DNA of 13,567 nucleotides. Origin: Gemmataceae bacterium (GTDB taxonomy: Bacteria > Planctomycetota > Planctomycetia > Gemmatales > Gemmataceae). The notes under the pieces were generated by a model that searched no databases, was not told where the DNA came from, and was given only the letters and a program-made list of their open reading frames with translations. Numbering within the stretch: the first letter of the stretch is position 1; every line of letters starts with the position of its first letter. The stretch covers positions 1-13,567 of the forward strand of contig JADLBT010000075.1 in assembly GCA_020847555.1 (NCBI GenBank), written 5' to 3'. The position numbers were made by a program, and so were the translations under genes. Positions 7,412 through 13,567 of this stretch are shown here, one piece after another.

Positions 7412-8077
7412 TCAGATCCCATCCGGCCGCAGAACCGCAGCGGCGGTCCGGCGTTTCCGGTCCTCGTCGAAGTCTACGATGCGCAGCGATGGGTCGGCGG
7501 TGATATTTTCGCGACGGAGCACTTTCGCCACGGTCAGGGCGAGAACTTTCAGATCCAGCCCCAACGAACAGTGCTCGACGTACCACGCATCCATCTCCAG
7601 GCGGACCTCCCAGCCGAGGTTGTTCCGGCCGTTGACCTGGGCCCACCCCGTCAGCCCCGGCCGCAGGTCGTGACGCATGGCCTCGCGCGGCGAGTAGTGG
7701 GGCAGGTACTTGACGAGCAGCGGCCGCGGACCGACAAGGCTCATCTGGCCGAGGATGACGTTCACCAGTTCCGGCAGCTCGTCGAGGCTGGTGCTGCGCA
7801 GGAAGCGGCCGAAGCGAGTGAGGCGCTGCTCGTCCGAGAGCGGTCTGCCATCCGCGTCGCGCGCGTCGGTCATGGTGCGAAACTTGAGGATGGTGAAGGT
7901 CCGGCCGCCGAGTCCGGGGCGGCGCTGGCGGAAGAGGATCGGCGTGCCGAGATTCATGCGCACCAGGACGGCGAGCACGATCAGCACCGGCACGGCCAGG
8001 ATCAGGGCGGGGACTGCAACCAGCAGGTCGAACAACCGCTTGCCGCAGCAGGTGTAGAAGGTTCGGGGGGCACTCAT
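7412..8077 (-). CDS. Monotopic phosphoglycosyl transferase (PglC/EpsL-type bacterial sugar transferase)
   Basis: This 221-residue membrane enzyme transfers a sugar phosphate from a UDP-sugar to undecaprenyl phosphate, starting the repeat unit on the inner face of the membrane. It has KRLFDLLVA (13-21) with a single re-entrant hydrophobic helix at about 16-40, TPILFRQRRPG (45-55), FTILKFRTM (61-69), the catalytic Asp-Glu pair D99-E100 in SLDELPELVNVILG, SLVGPRPL (113-120) and RPGLTGWAQVNGRN (139-152). The size shows the short PglC-like form without the four-helix N-domain of WbaP/WcaJ. The ATG at 8077 has no good ribosome binding site, so it may depend on translation from upstream. The C-terminal tail after about residue 200 (DFDEDRKRRTAAAV) is variable in the family. 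Nearby EpsN/PglE-like and EpsD-like genes suggest a diamino or acetamido sugar as substrate (inferred). Confidence 0.94.
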   Translation of the reverse strand: MSAPRTFYTCCGKRLFDLLVAVPALILAVPVLIVLAVLVRMNLGTPILFRQRRPGLGGRTFTILKFRTMTDARDADGRPLSDEQRLTRFGRFLRSTSLDELPELVNVILGQMSLVGPRPLLVKYLPHYSPREAMRHDLRPGLTGWAQVNGRNNLGWEVRLEMDAWYVEHCSLGLDLKVLALTVAKVLRRENITADPSLRIVDFDEDRKRRTAAAVLRPDGI

Positions 8078-8125
8078 TTCGGTGTACCGATCGCGTGAGG
8101 GTTGAGGGGACAGGTTCCCGGTGCC

Positions 8126-9301
8126 TCAGCAGACCGCGGCCACCGGCCTCAATGGGGCGGCGTGAGGCTCCCGCAGCGCCTCGTCGTAGAGAGTCTCGTG
8201 CAGCGCGATGATGTGCCGCAGGTCGTAGTCGGCGGCCCGGCGCCGCGCCCGTTCGCCCATCGCTCGCGCCTCCTGCGGATGGTCGAGGATCCGCGTCATT
8301 GCCTGGGCGAGCCCCGCCACGTCTCCCACCGGGACCAGCAGGCCGCAGCCATCCTCCAGCAGATCGGTCATGCCGCGGATGCGCGACCCGATGACCGGCA
8401 CGCCCATCGCCATCGCCTCCATCACGCTGCGCGGCAACCCCTCCTGCTCCGACGGCAGCAGCAGCGCCGCCGCGGCCCGCGCCAGCGCCGGGATGTCGCG
8501 GCGGAAGCCCAGGAACCGCACGCGGTCGGCGATGCCGAGCACACTGGCGAGTCCCTTCATCTTCTCCAGCAGCGGGCCGGTGCCGGCCAGGGCCAGGACG
8601 CCATCGCGACGATTCAGGCGGGCGAACGCCTGGAGGACGTCGCGGTGCCGCTTGCGCGGGATGAACTCCGCCACCATCAGCAGCAGGGCGTCGGACGGAC
8701 TCAGACCCAGCTCCTCCCGCCGGTGGGCGACCGCGCTCTCGGGAACACTCGCGGACCCGTATCGGGTGGTATCGACGCCGATTCCGGGCATGTAGCGCAG
8801 GCGCCCCGGGGCCGCGAGGCGGTAGCGGCGCGCGGCCTCCTCGTCCTCGCGGTTGATCACAATGAGGTAATCGGTCCACTGCGCCGCCACCCGCTCCAGC
8901 GTGCGAAAAACGGCGCAGCGCACGCGCGGGCCGCCCTGGTAGAAGTGGAACCCGTGGGCGGTGTAGAGGACGCGCGGCCGGCCCGTGCGGCGCAGGCCGC
9001 GCAGGGCGAAGCGGGTACCGAACGCCGCGACCGGGGTGTGAACGTGGACGAGGTCGTAGCCCGCGCGGGCGACGATCTCGCGCACCTGGCGGGCCGCCCG
9101 CAGATTGCCGGGGCTCAGCGGGTTGCGGGTCCAGTCCACGTCCCAGACGTGGTCGAAGGCCCGCACACAGTCCGCGTCCTGCGAGACGCCGCGCGCCAGC
9201 GCGTCCAGGCGGTAGCCTTGCTGCCGGAAGTGGTCGGCGAAGGGCAGCAGGAAGGCGCGCAGCGTTTCGGGGACTGTCGTCACCATCAGCAAACTTGGCA
9301 C
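8126..9301 (-). CDS. GT4-family glycosyltransferase, EpsD-like
   Basis: Encodes a 391-residue GT-B retaining glycosyltransferase that adds a sugar to the lipid-linked repeat unit in the cytoplasm. The N-domain has VHVHTPVAAFGTR (85-97) and YTAHGFHFYQGG (113-124), wording close to Bacillus EpsD, then GIGVDTTRY (173-181). The C-domain (GT group 1) has VAEFIPRKRHRDVLQAFARL, AGTGPLLEKM (239-248), RFLGFRRDIP, and the nucleotide-sugar E-x7-E motif E287/E295 in EQEGLPRSVMEAM. The start is taken as GTG at 9301 because GGAG lies six bases before it and the protein then begins directly with the first beta strand (PSLLMVTTVP). An in-frame GTG at 9340 would add 13 polar residues with a weaker site. Its last residues (EPHAAPLRPVAAVC) resemble the tail read at the right edge of the window. 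Confidence 0.93.
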   Translation of the reverse strand: MPSLLMVTTVPETLRAFLLPFADHFRQQGYRLDALARGVSQDADCVRAFDHVWDVDWTRNPLSPGNLRAARQVREIVARAGYDLVHVHTPVAAFGTRFALRGLRRTGRPRVLYTAHGFHFYQGGPRVRCAVFRTLERVAAQWTDYLIVINREDEEAARRYRLAAPGRLRYMPGIGVDTTRYGSASVPESAVAHRREELGLSPSDALLLMVAEFIPRKRHRDVLQAFARLNRRDGVLALAGTGPLLEKMKGLASVLGIADRVRFLGFRRDIPALARAAAALLLPSEQEGLPRSVMEAMAMGVPVIGSRIRGMTDLLEDGCGLLVPVGDVAGLAQAMTRILDHPQEARAMGERARRRAADYDLRHIIALHETLYDEALREPHAAPLRPVAAVC

Positions 9302-9307
9302 GACTGA

Positions 9308-9311
9308 CTCC
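9308..9311 (-). promoter_or_regulatory. Ribosome binding site favouring the GTG at 9301
   Basis: GGAG on the minus strand ends six bases before the GTG at 9301. The alternative GTG at 9340 has only AGG five bases before it. Confidence 0.5.
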
Positions 9312-9357
9312 GTCGATGAGCTTTCATCTCGGGTCCACACGGGAACCTGAGTTCGCA

Positions 9358-9376
9358 GGGAAGGGGGTCGGGGGGG
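9358..9376 (+). other. G-quadruplex-type motif in an intra-cluster gap
   Basis: Plus-strand G runs of 3 (9358-9360), 5 (9363-9367) and 7 (9370-9376) separated by 2-base spacers meet the four-run G-quadruplex pattern if the last run is split. It lies in the 88-base gap after the GT stop at 9390. The G runs are on the template strand for the cluster, so the mRNA is C-rich here. Confidence 0.4.
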
Positions 9377-9389
9377 TTAGGTTTCCTCC

Positions 9390-10610
9390 TCACCCCATGC
9401 CGGAGACTGCAAATTCCGTTGGCTTCCGGTCACCGAGCCACTCTTCCGCCCTCGCGCGCACGGTGCGGTAGAACTCCTCGCGGCGAGCCGTGAGGCAGTC
9501 CTCCCGGTACGCGCGGGCCGTTTCGAGGTTCCGCGCCGACATGCGCGCCAGGCGAGCCGGATCGGCCAGCACCTTCCCGATCTTCGCCGCGAGGCCGGCA
9601 GCATCTCCCGGCGCCACCATGTCCTCGGCCGGCAGCAGCTCGGGTATTCCGCCCACCGTCGAGCCAATGCATGGAAGGCCGCGCGCCATCGCCTCGACCA
9701 TCGCCCGCGGCAGCCCCTCCTGGAAGGACGGCAGCACGAACAAATCGGCCTGGTCCAGCTCGTTGCGCACGGCCCCGCCGGCCGTCAGCTGCCCCCGGAA
9801 ATGCACCCGGTCCGCGACGCCGAGCGCAGCGGCCTGCGCTTCCAGTTCGGGCCGGTGCTTGCCCTCGCCGAGCAGCACAAGTTCCAGGTCGAGCCCCTGC
9901 CGCAGACAGCGCGCCGTCGCGTCGATCAGGACATTCGGCGCCTTGTACAGCTGGGCGAGCGTGCCGACGAAGATCAGGCGGGACCGGCGGGGTTCGGCCC
10001 GCAGCGGGCGCGGCGCAGCGACGAAGCACGCTTCGCCCACCTGCACGTCGGAGCAGCTCACCTCGCCCTGCGGACACGGGTAGCGGCGTTGCAGCGCCGC
10101 GCGCGTGACGTAGGCGGCGGCGCAGGCGGCGCGGCAGAGCCGTCGCAACTTTCGCGGGAACCACCAGCGGAAGAACGGCGCCAGCGGGTGCCGCACCGAG
10201 CCGGGGGCGAACACGTCGTACGGGTCCGACACCACCTCGACGGCGTAGGGCCGGCCGGCGCGCCACAGCATCGGCTGGATGCAGTGGGCCAGCTGCGACG
10301 CGACGCGCAGGATGACTGCGTCCTCCGGTCCGATCGCAGCGCGGGCCATCCGGCCGACGCGCCATATCTGCCGCAGGTACTGCCACGGCCCGATGTAGTA
10401 CGGGATCGGCGCGAAGACGACCCCGTCACCGTCGGCGCGCGTCCACCCCGCCGCCGGCCGTTCCGTCTCCTTCACCCGGGCGACGACGCGGACGCTGTCG
10501 AAGACGCGCAGGTAAGGCACCCAGAACGGGTACGGGTACTGCGTCTGCGTCCAGACCGCCCCGTCCGGCGTGCGCTCGAAGCGGTGCTCCAGACTCACCA
10601 CCACCTTCAT
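9390..10610 (-). CDS. GT4-family glycosyltransferase
   Basis: This 406-residue GT-B enzyme likely extends the lipid-linked repeat unit; donor and acceptor are unknown. The N-domain starts MKVVVSLEHRFERTPDG and has TQTQYPYPFWVPYLRVFD (21-38), wording seen in exopolysaccharide GTs that act on a locally defined repeat unit. The C-domain has RLIFVGTLAQLYKAPNVLIDA (from residue 211), LVLLGEGKHRPELEAQA (244-260), VHFRGQL (269-275), and the E-x7-E pair E298/E306 in SFQEGLPRAMVEAMARG, then STVGGIPELL. The ATG at 10610 overlaps the polymerase stop as ATGA, so the two are probably translationally coupled. No membrane segment is seen. A G-rich 88-base gap follows before the next GT. Confidence 0.9.
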   Translation of the reverse strand: MKVVVSLEHRFERTPDGAVWTQTQYPYPFWVPYLRVFDSVRVVARVKETERPAAGWTRADGDGVVFAPIPYYIGPWQYLRQIWRVGRMARAAIGPEDAVILRVASQLAHCIQPMLWRAGRPYAVEVVSDPYDVFAPGSVRHPLAPFFRWWFPRKLRRLCRAACAAAYVTRAALQRRYPCPQGEVSCSDVQVGEACFVAAPRPLRAEPRRSRLIFVGTLAQLYKAPNVLIDATARCLRQGLDLELVLLGEGKHRPELEAQAAALGVADRVHFRGQLTAGGAVRNELDQADLFVLPSFQEGLPRAMVEAMARGLPCIGSTVGGIPELLPAEDMVAPGDAAGLAAKIGKVLADPARLARMSARNLETARAYREDCLTARREEFYRTVRARAEEWLGDRKPTEFAVSGMG

Positions 10611-12109
10611 CGGCCACCTCCCCACCCGGCCGGCGTCACGCGCACCGCCAGCCGCGTCACCACGAACGGCATCAGCCCGTACTTGATCGCGAAAAAGAGC
10701 TGATTCTCCACGTCCTGAAACACCATCGAAAACGCCACGACGATCAGCAGCGGGTAGAGCAGGAGCCGGGCGTCGTGAGCGGCCCACGCGGTCGGCAGAC
10801 GCCGCACCCACGCCACCCCCAGCCCCCAGAGAAGGAACGCCGCCGGGACCGCGACCGGCCCGAAGTTGAGCATCACCTCGCCGGCCAGCCCGTAGACGCG
10901 CGACGACTCGGCCACGACCGGCGCGAACGTTCCGACGCCGTACATCGCCTCCGTCCCCTCCTTCGCCATGTTCGGCGGGCGGTCCGACCACAGCCCCCGC
11001 GGCACCAGGATCGCCAGCGCCGCCGCGTAGGTCCGCCCCAGCGCCAGCCGGTAGTCGCCCTCGCCGGACGTCAGCCGGTAGAGCAGGAACGCCTGCACGT
11101 CGCTGCGGCCGAAGTCGTCGAGCAAGACGATGTCGAGGGTGCGATTGTGCTTGCCGGCGACGGCGTCCCGGCTTTCGCTGTCGGCCAGCGCCTCGACGCC
11201 CTGCAGACCGGCGCCCTTGTAGAGACCGTAGGCGTACATGAACGCCACCAGGAACACCAGCCCGACGCCGATCCACTTCAGCGGCACCGGGCGCACCCAG
11301 AAGTGGAGGACGCCGACCGCCCAGAACAGATTCCAAATCGTGTTACTCCGATTCGCGCGCAGTCCACCGAAGAACAGCACGAGCACGAAGAAGACCGCCA
11401 GCACCATTGCCAGCGTCGCCCACGACGGCACACGCTCCCGGCCGCGCGTCCAGACCGCGTAGCCGAGCAGCGCCAGGATCGGGAAGCTCTCGGAGAACAT
11501 GAAGACCAGGCCCATCCCGGGCATGGTGTTGCGGCTCGTCTGGCTGGTCGCGACCTCGATGTACCCGGCGATGCCACCGTACTGGGCGTACACCCACACC
11601 TGCAGCGCCGCCGTCAGCGGCAGCGCGGCCGCGAGCAGCGCGAAGAATCGCCGTCGGTCCAGCACCCACGCGGGACGCAGGTCGGCCGGCGGCCGCAGCG
11701 GCAGCGCCGCCAGACTCGCCCGGTAGATCACGAGCCCGACGGCGTTGAGCAGGGCCATGCGGCCGAGCCAGTCGCGCCAGTCCGGCGGCGGGGTGACCTC
11801 GTCCATGAAGTGCCGCCACGTCACGTGGAGCAGCGGCGCCAGGAAGAAGAAGTGAAACCCCAGCAGGCCGATCAGCCCGCGCGGGTCGAAGCGGTCCAGC
11901 CGCCCGCGCGCCCACTCGACCCCATCCGCGACGACGAGGATGCCGCACAGCAGCACCGGCAGCACGAACCAGTGCGCCAGCTCGGGCGCGCGCGGCAGCA
12001 GCGCGACCAGGGTCGCCGCGCACACGCAGCTGGCGATCAGGTAGCTCGATGCCGGCGTGGCCTCACGCGGCAGCGGCTCGGCGGCGGAGAACGGCGCCGT
12101 CGTGCTCAC
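10607..12109 (-). CDS. wzy: Wzy-type oligosaccharide repeat-unit polymerase
   Basis: Encodes a 500-residue inner-membrane protein with about 11-13 hydrophobic segments (roughly 22-38, 46-62, 80-98, 117-134, 155-174, 203-220, 231-250, 279-296, 415-433, 448-464, 470-487). A large hydrophilic loop at about 298-358 is followed by LAILVPRGLWSDRPPNMAKEG (365-385) and ESSRVYGLAGEVMLNFGP (401-418), a pattern shared by polymerases of the O-antigen and exopolysaccharide type. Wzy joins lipid-linked repeat units on the periplasmic side. Sequence conservation in this class is poor, so the call rests on topology, the loop motif and context. The start is the GTG at 12109, overlapping the flippase stop as GTGA with a purine-rich AGGCGGGGGG before it. 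The upstream extension of this frame is arginine-rich shadow of the flippase gene and was not included. Confidence 0.82.
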   Translation of the reverse strand: MSTTAPFSAAEPLPREATPASSYLIASCVCAATLVALLPRAPELAHWFVLPVLLCGILVVADGVEWARGRLDRFDPRGLIGLLGFHFFFLAPLLHVTWRHFMDEVTPPPDWRDWLGRMALLNAVGLVIYRASLAALPLRPPADLRPAWVLDRRRFFALLAAALPLTAALQVWVYAQYGGIAGYIEVATSQTSRNTMPGMGLVFMFSESFPILALLGYAVWTRGRERVPSWATLAMVLAVFFVLVLFFGGLRANRSNTIWNLFWAVGVLHFWVRPVPLKWIGVGLVFLVAFMYAYGLYKGAGLQGVEALADSESRDAVAGKHNRTLDIVLLDDFGRSDVQAFLLYRLTSGEGDYRLALGRTYAAALAILVPRGLWSDRPPNMAKEGTEAMYGVGTFAPVVAESSRVYGLAGEVMLNFGPVAVPAAFLLWGLGVAWVRRLPTAWAAHDARLLLYPLLIVVAFSMVFQDVENQLFFAIKYGLMPFVVTRLAVRVTPAGWGGGR

Positions 12110-13410
12110 GACTGTGCCCCCCGCCTGAGGATGTACGCGGTGATCAGGCTCGCGCCGGCCAGCTGGAAGGCGGCGGCACCGACCAGCGCCAGCGCCGCGC
12201 CGTACAGACCCCACGCCGGGACGAGCAGCACGCAACCGGCGAGTGTCACTGCATTGACAGCGACGAGCAGCGGCGCCTGGACGGCGAAATAACGCGCCGC
12301 CGTCATCGCGAAGTTCAGCTGCGATGCCATGTAGCCGAGGCCGGCGCCGGCGAGGAGCCACGCCAGCAGGTCCGCGTGGGCGGCGTACTCCGGGCCGTAG
12401 CAGATGCCCAGGACCAGGCGGCCGAGCACCACCGCCCCGACGACGCCGGCCACCCCGAGGAGTGCCGTCAGCCCCATCATGCGCAGCACCAGCCAGGCGA
12501 AGCCGCGCCGGTCGCCGGCGGCGAAGAGGGCGGCCAGGCGTGGGTAGGCGGCGTGCCCGATCGCCAGCTCAATCGTGGTGCCGGCGACGGTGAGATACCA
12601 CAGGGCGGAGAAGATGCCGAGTTCGGTCAGTCCGAGGTCGCGCTCGACGAAGTAGCGCGGGAGGTTCGTGTTCAGCGAGATCAGGAACATGACCACGCCC
12701 AGCGGCAGCGCCTGCCTGGCGAGGCGTCCGAGCTGTCCCCACTCCCACGAGGGCCACAACTGCTCCAGCGCCCCGCGCACCGCGAAGCCCCCGCGCATGT
12801 CGTAGCCGACGAGGACCAATCCCCAGCCTGCCGCGAGCGCCGCTGCCCCCCACAGCAACTCGCCGGTCAGCCACACGCCGGCGCTCAGCGCGACGACCGA
12901 GAGCACGCCGCGGGCGCTCAGCGACCACGCCAGGCGGTCCATGCGCTCGTGCCGCTGCATCAGGCCGTAGAACACGTCGCTGACCGCCTCGAATCCCTTC
13001 GCCAGGCCAAGCAAGGCGATGACCGCCGCCGTCCGGCCGCCGCGCCCCGCCGTCAGCGCCAGTCCGACGATGACGGCCAGCGCGACGAGAGTTGTCAGAA
13101 GGCGCAGGCCGAGATAATCGGCGAAGCGGTACTCGCCGCGGGCGTCGGTTACCTGCACGCCGCGAAGATTCAGATTCGCGAACATGAACACCGGCGCCGT
13201 GAGTGCCAGGGCCAGGGCGAACGCGCCGACCATCGCCGCATCGCCGAGGCGCGCCAGCACCACCAGGGCGCCCCACTGGCAGCCCGCGTAGACGACGTTC
13301 CCCCCGAGTACCCACGCGAAGTTCCGCCGCAACGAGGGCGCGCGGACTTCCGCCGCCGGCGCGGGCCGTTCGCAGGCGGCGGGCTCAAGGGTTAGCGTGC
13401 TTTCGGCCAA
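12106..13410 (-). CDS. wzx: Wzx-type polysaccharide flippase (MVF/PST family)
   Basis: Encodes a 434-residue inner-membrane protein with about 12 hydrophobic segments, expected to move the undecaprenyl-linked repeat unit across the inner membrane. After a polar 28-residue N-terminus come RRNFAWVLGGNVVYAGCQWGALVVLARLG (the usual first helix region of the family), RGEYRFADYLGLRLLTTL (91-108), LNTNLPRYFVERDLGLTELGIFSALWYL (246-273, the family's central motif of a flexible Asn-Arg helix then a Gly-Ile-Phe helix), and HAAYPRLAALFAAGDRRGFAWLV. Length fits (400-480). The most upstream usable start is TTG at 13410; a stop lies 10 codons before it, and the ribosome binding site is weak (GGAGA about 12 bases away). 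The polymerase overlaps its stop. Confidence 0.88.
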   Translation of the reverse strand: MAESTLTLEPAACERPAPAAEVRAPSLRRNFAWVLGGNVVYAGCQWGALVVLARLGDAAMVGAFALALALTAPVFMFANLNLRGVQVTDARGEYRFADYLGLRLLTTLVALAVIVGLALTAGRGGRTAAVIALLGLAKGFEAVSDVFYGLMQRHERMDRLAWSLSARGVLSVVALSAGVWLTGELLWGAAALAAGWGLVLVGYDMRGGFAVRGALEQLWPSWEWGQLGRLARQALPLGVVMFLISLNTNLPRYFVERDLGLTELGIFSALWYLTVAGTTIELAIGHAAYPRLAALFAAGDRRGFAWLVLRMMGLTALLGVAGVVGAVVLGRLVLGICYGPEYAAHADLLAWLLAGAGLGYMASQLNFAMTAARYFAVQAPLLVAVNAVTLAGCVLLVPAWGLYGAALALVGAAAFQLAGASLITAYILRRGAQS

Positions 13411-13444
13411 GGGTTGCTCGCGTCTCCGGTTCGGGGCTCACTTG

Positions 13445-13473
13445 CTCCCCTCTCCCCTTGTGGGCGAGGGGAG
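13445..13473. repeat. CTCCCCTC/GAGGGGAG inverted repeat upstream of the flippase
   Basis: CTCCCCTC (13445-13452) pairs exactly with GAGGGGAG (13466-13473). After one mismatch CCC (13454-13456) pairs with GGG (13462-13464) around a CTTGT loop. It lies in the 88-base gap between the possible end of an upstream gene and the flippase start. It may be a dispersed repeat or weak terminator; there is no T tract. Confidence 0.45.
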
Positions 13474-13498
13474 AAACAGGGCAATTGCGCATGGAAAC

Positions 13499-13567
13499 TC
13501 ATACGACAGCGCCGGCCGCCACCGGACGCAGCGCCGGCTCGCGCGGCGCCTCCTCGCTGCGGCCCTC
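13499..13567 (-). CDS. Possible C-terminal end of the next upstream gene in the cluster (partial)
   Basis: On the minus strand a frame is open from the right edge to a TGA at 13499-13501, giving 22 residues that end EPALRPVAAGAVV. The only direct support is the open frame, the position just upstream of the flippase, and the likeness of this tail to the end of the EpsD-like GT (EPHAAPLRPVAAVC). It may be another glycosyltransferase or cluster enzyme. Too short to identify. Confidence 0.35.
   Translation of the reverse strand, partial: EGRSEEAPREPALRPVAAGAVV

Noticed and set aside
7245..8879. Long minus-strand open frame running across the sugar transferase and the EpsD-like GT in another frame
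   Set aside because: Low-complexity Arg/Pro/Gly translation, contradicted by two genes with catalytic motifs in a different frame.
10775..12292. 505-codon plus-strand frame opposite the polymerase
   Set aside because: Composition is Arg/Gln/His-rich with no hydrophobic pattern; the minus strand shows a clear multi-helix membrane protein.
12110..12361. N-terminal extension of the polymerase frame upstream to an ATG at 12361
   Set aside because: The extension overlaps the flippase and is arginine-rich shadow; the GTG at 12109 forms a GTGA overlap and starts a normal N-terminus.

Overview
The window is high-GC bacterial DNA. It looks like a planctomycete, probably of the Gemmata type. The basis is soft: the left edge carries the end of a small transthyretin-like protein of a style abundant in planctomycetes, there is an orphan secreted small protein, and genes are mostly single or in short units with hairpins between convergent pairs. 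No rRNA, tRNA, CRISPR array, transposase or integrase is visible.

Left part (1-4830): loosely arranged housekeeping genes on both strands. In order these are the end of a transthyretin-like protein (+), a calcineurin-type metallophosphoesterase (-), a 427-base gap with strong inverted repeats, a 100-residue protein of unknown function (+), a PduO-type cob(I)alamin adenosyltransferase (-), a small secreted protein (-), then an M24 Xaa-Pro aminopeptidase followed 26 bases later by the biotin carboxyl carrier protein AccB (+). A 13-base identical motif containing TAGAAT lies about 30 bases before both the adenosyltransferase and the aminopeptidase, and looks like a shared promoter element. Two hairpins with a common core (CAAGCCCACGG) separate the two clearest convergent gene pairs.

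Right part (4892-13567): one minus-strand exopolysaccharide/O-antigen-like cluster that continues past the right edge. In transcription order it holds the possible tail of an upstream gene, a Wzx-type flippase, a Wzy-type polymerase, a GT4 glycosyltransferase, a second GT4 glycosyltransferase resembling EpsD, a PglC/EpsL-type phosphoglycosyl transferase, a FemAB/GNAT-like acyltransferase, and a DegT-family sugar aminotransferase very like EpsN/PglE. Three junctions overlap as ATGA or GTGA (flippase-polymerase, polymerase-GT, FemAB-aminotransferase). Wider gaps of 88, 48 and 163 bases split the cluster into modules.

The inferred scheme: the aminotransferase makes a UDP-4-amino sugar, the FemAB-like enzyme may acylate it, the phosphoglycosyl transferase loads the first sugar phosphate on undecaprenyl phosphate, the two GTs extend the repeat unit, the flippase exports it and the polymerase joins units. 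The most interesting point is that the FemAB-like protein sits where Bacillus eps and Campylobacter pgl loci have a hexapeptide acetyltransferase (EpsM/PglD). This suggests an unusual N-acyl or aminoacyl decoration of the sugar. The 4,6-dehydratase needed upstream of the aminotransferase is not in the window.
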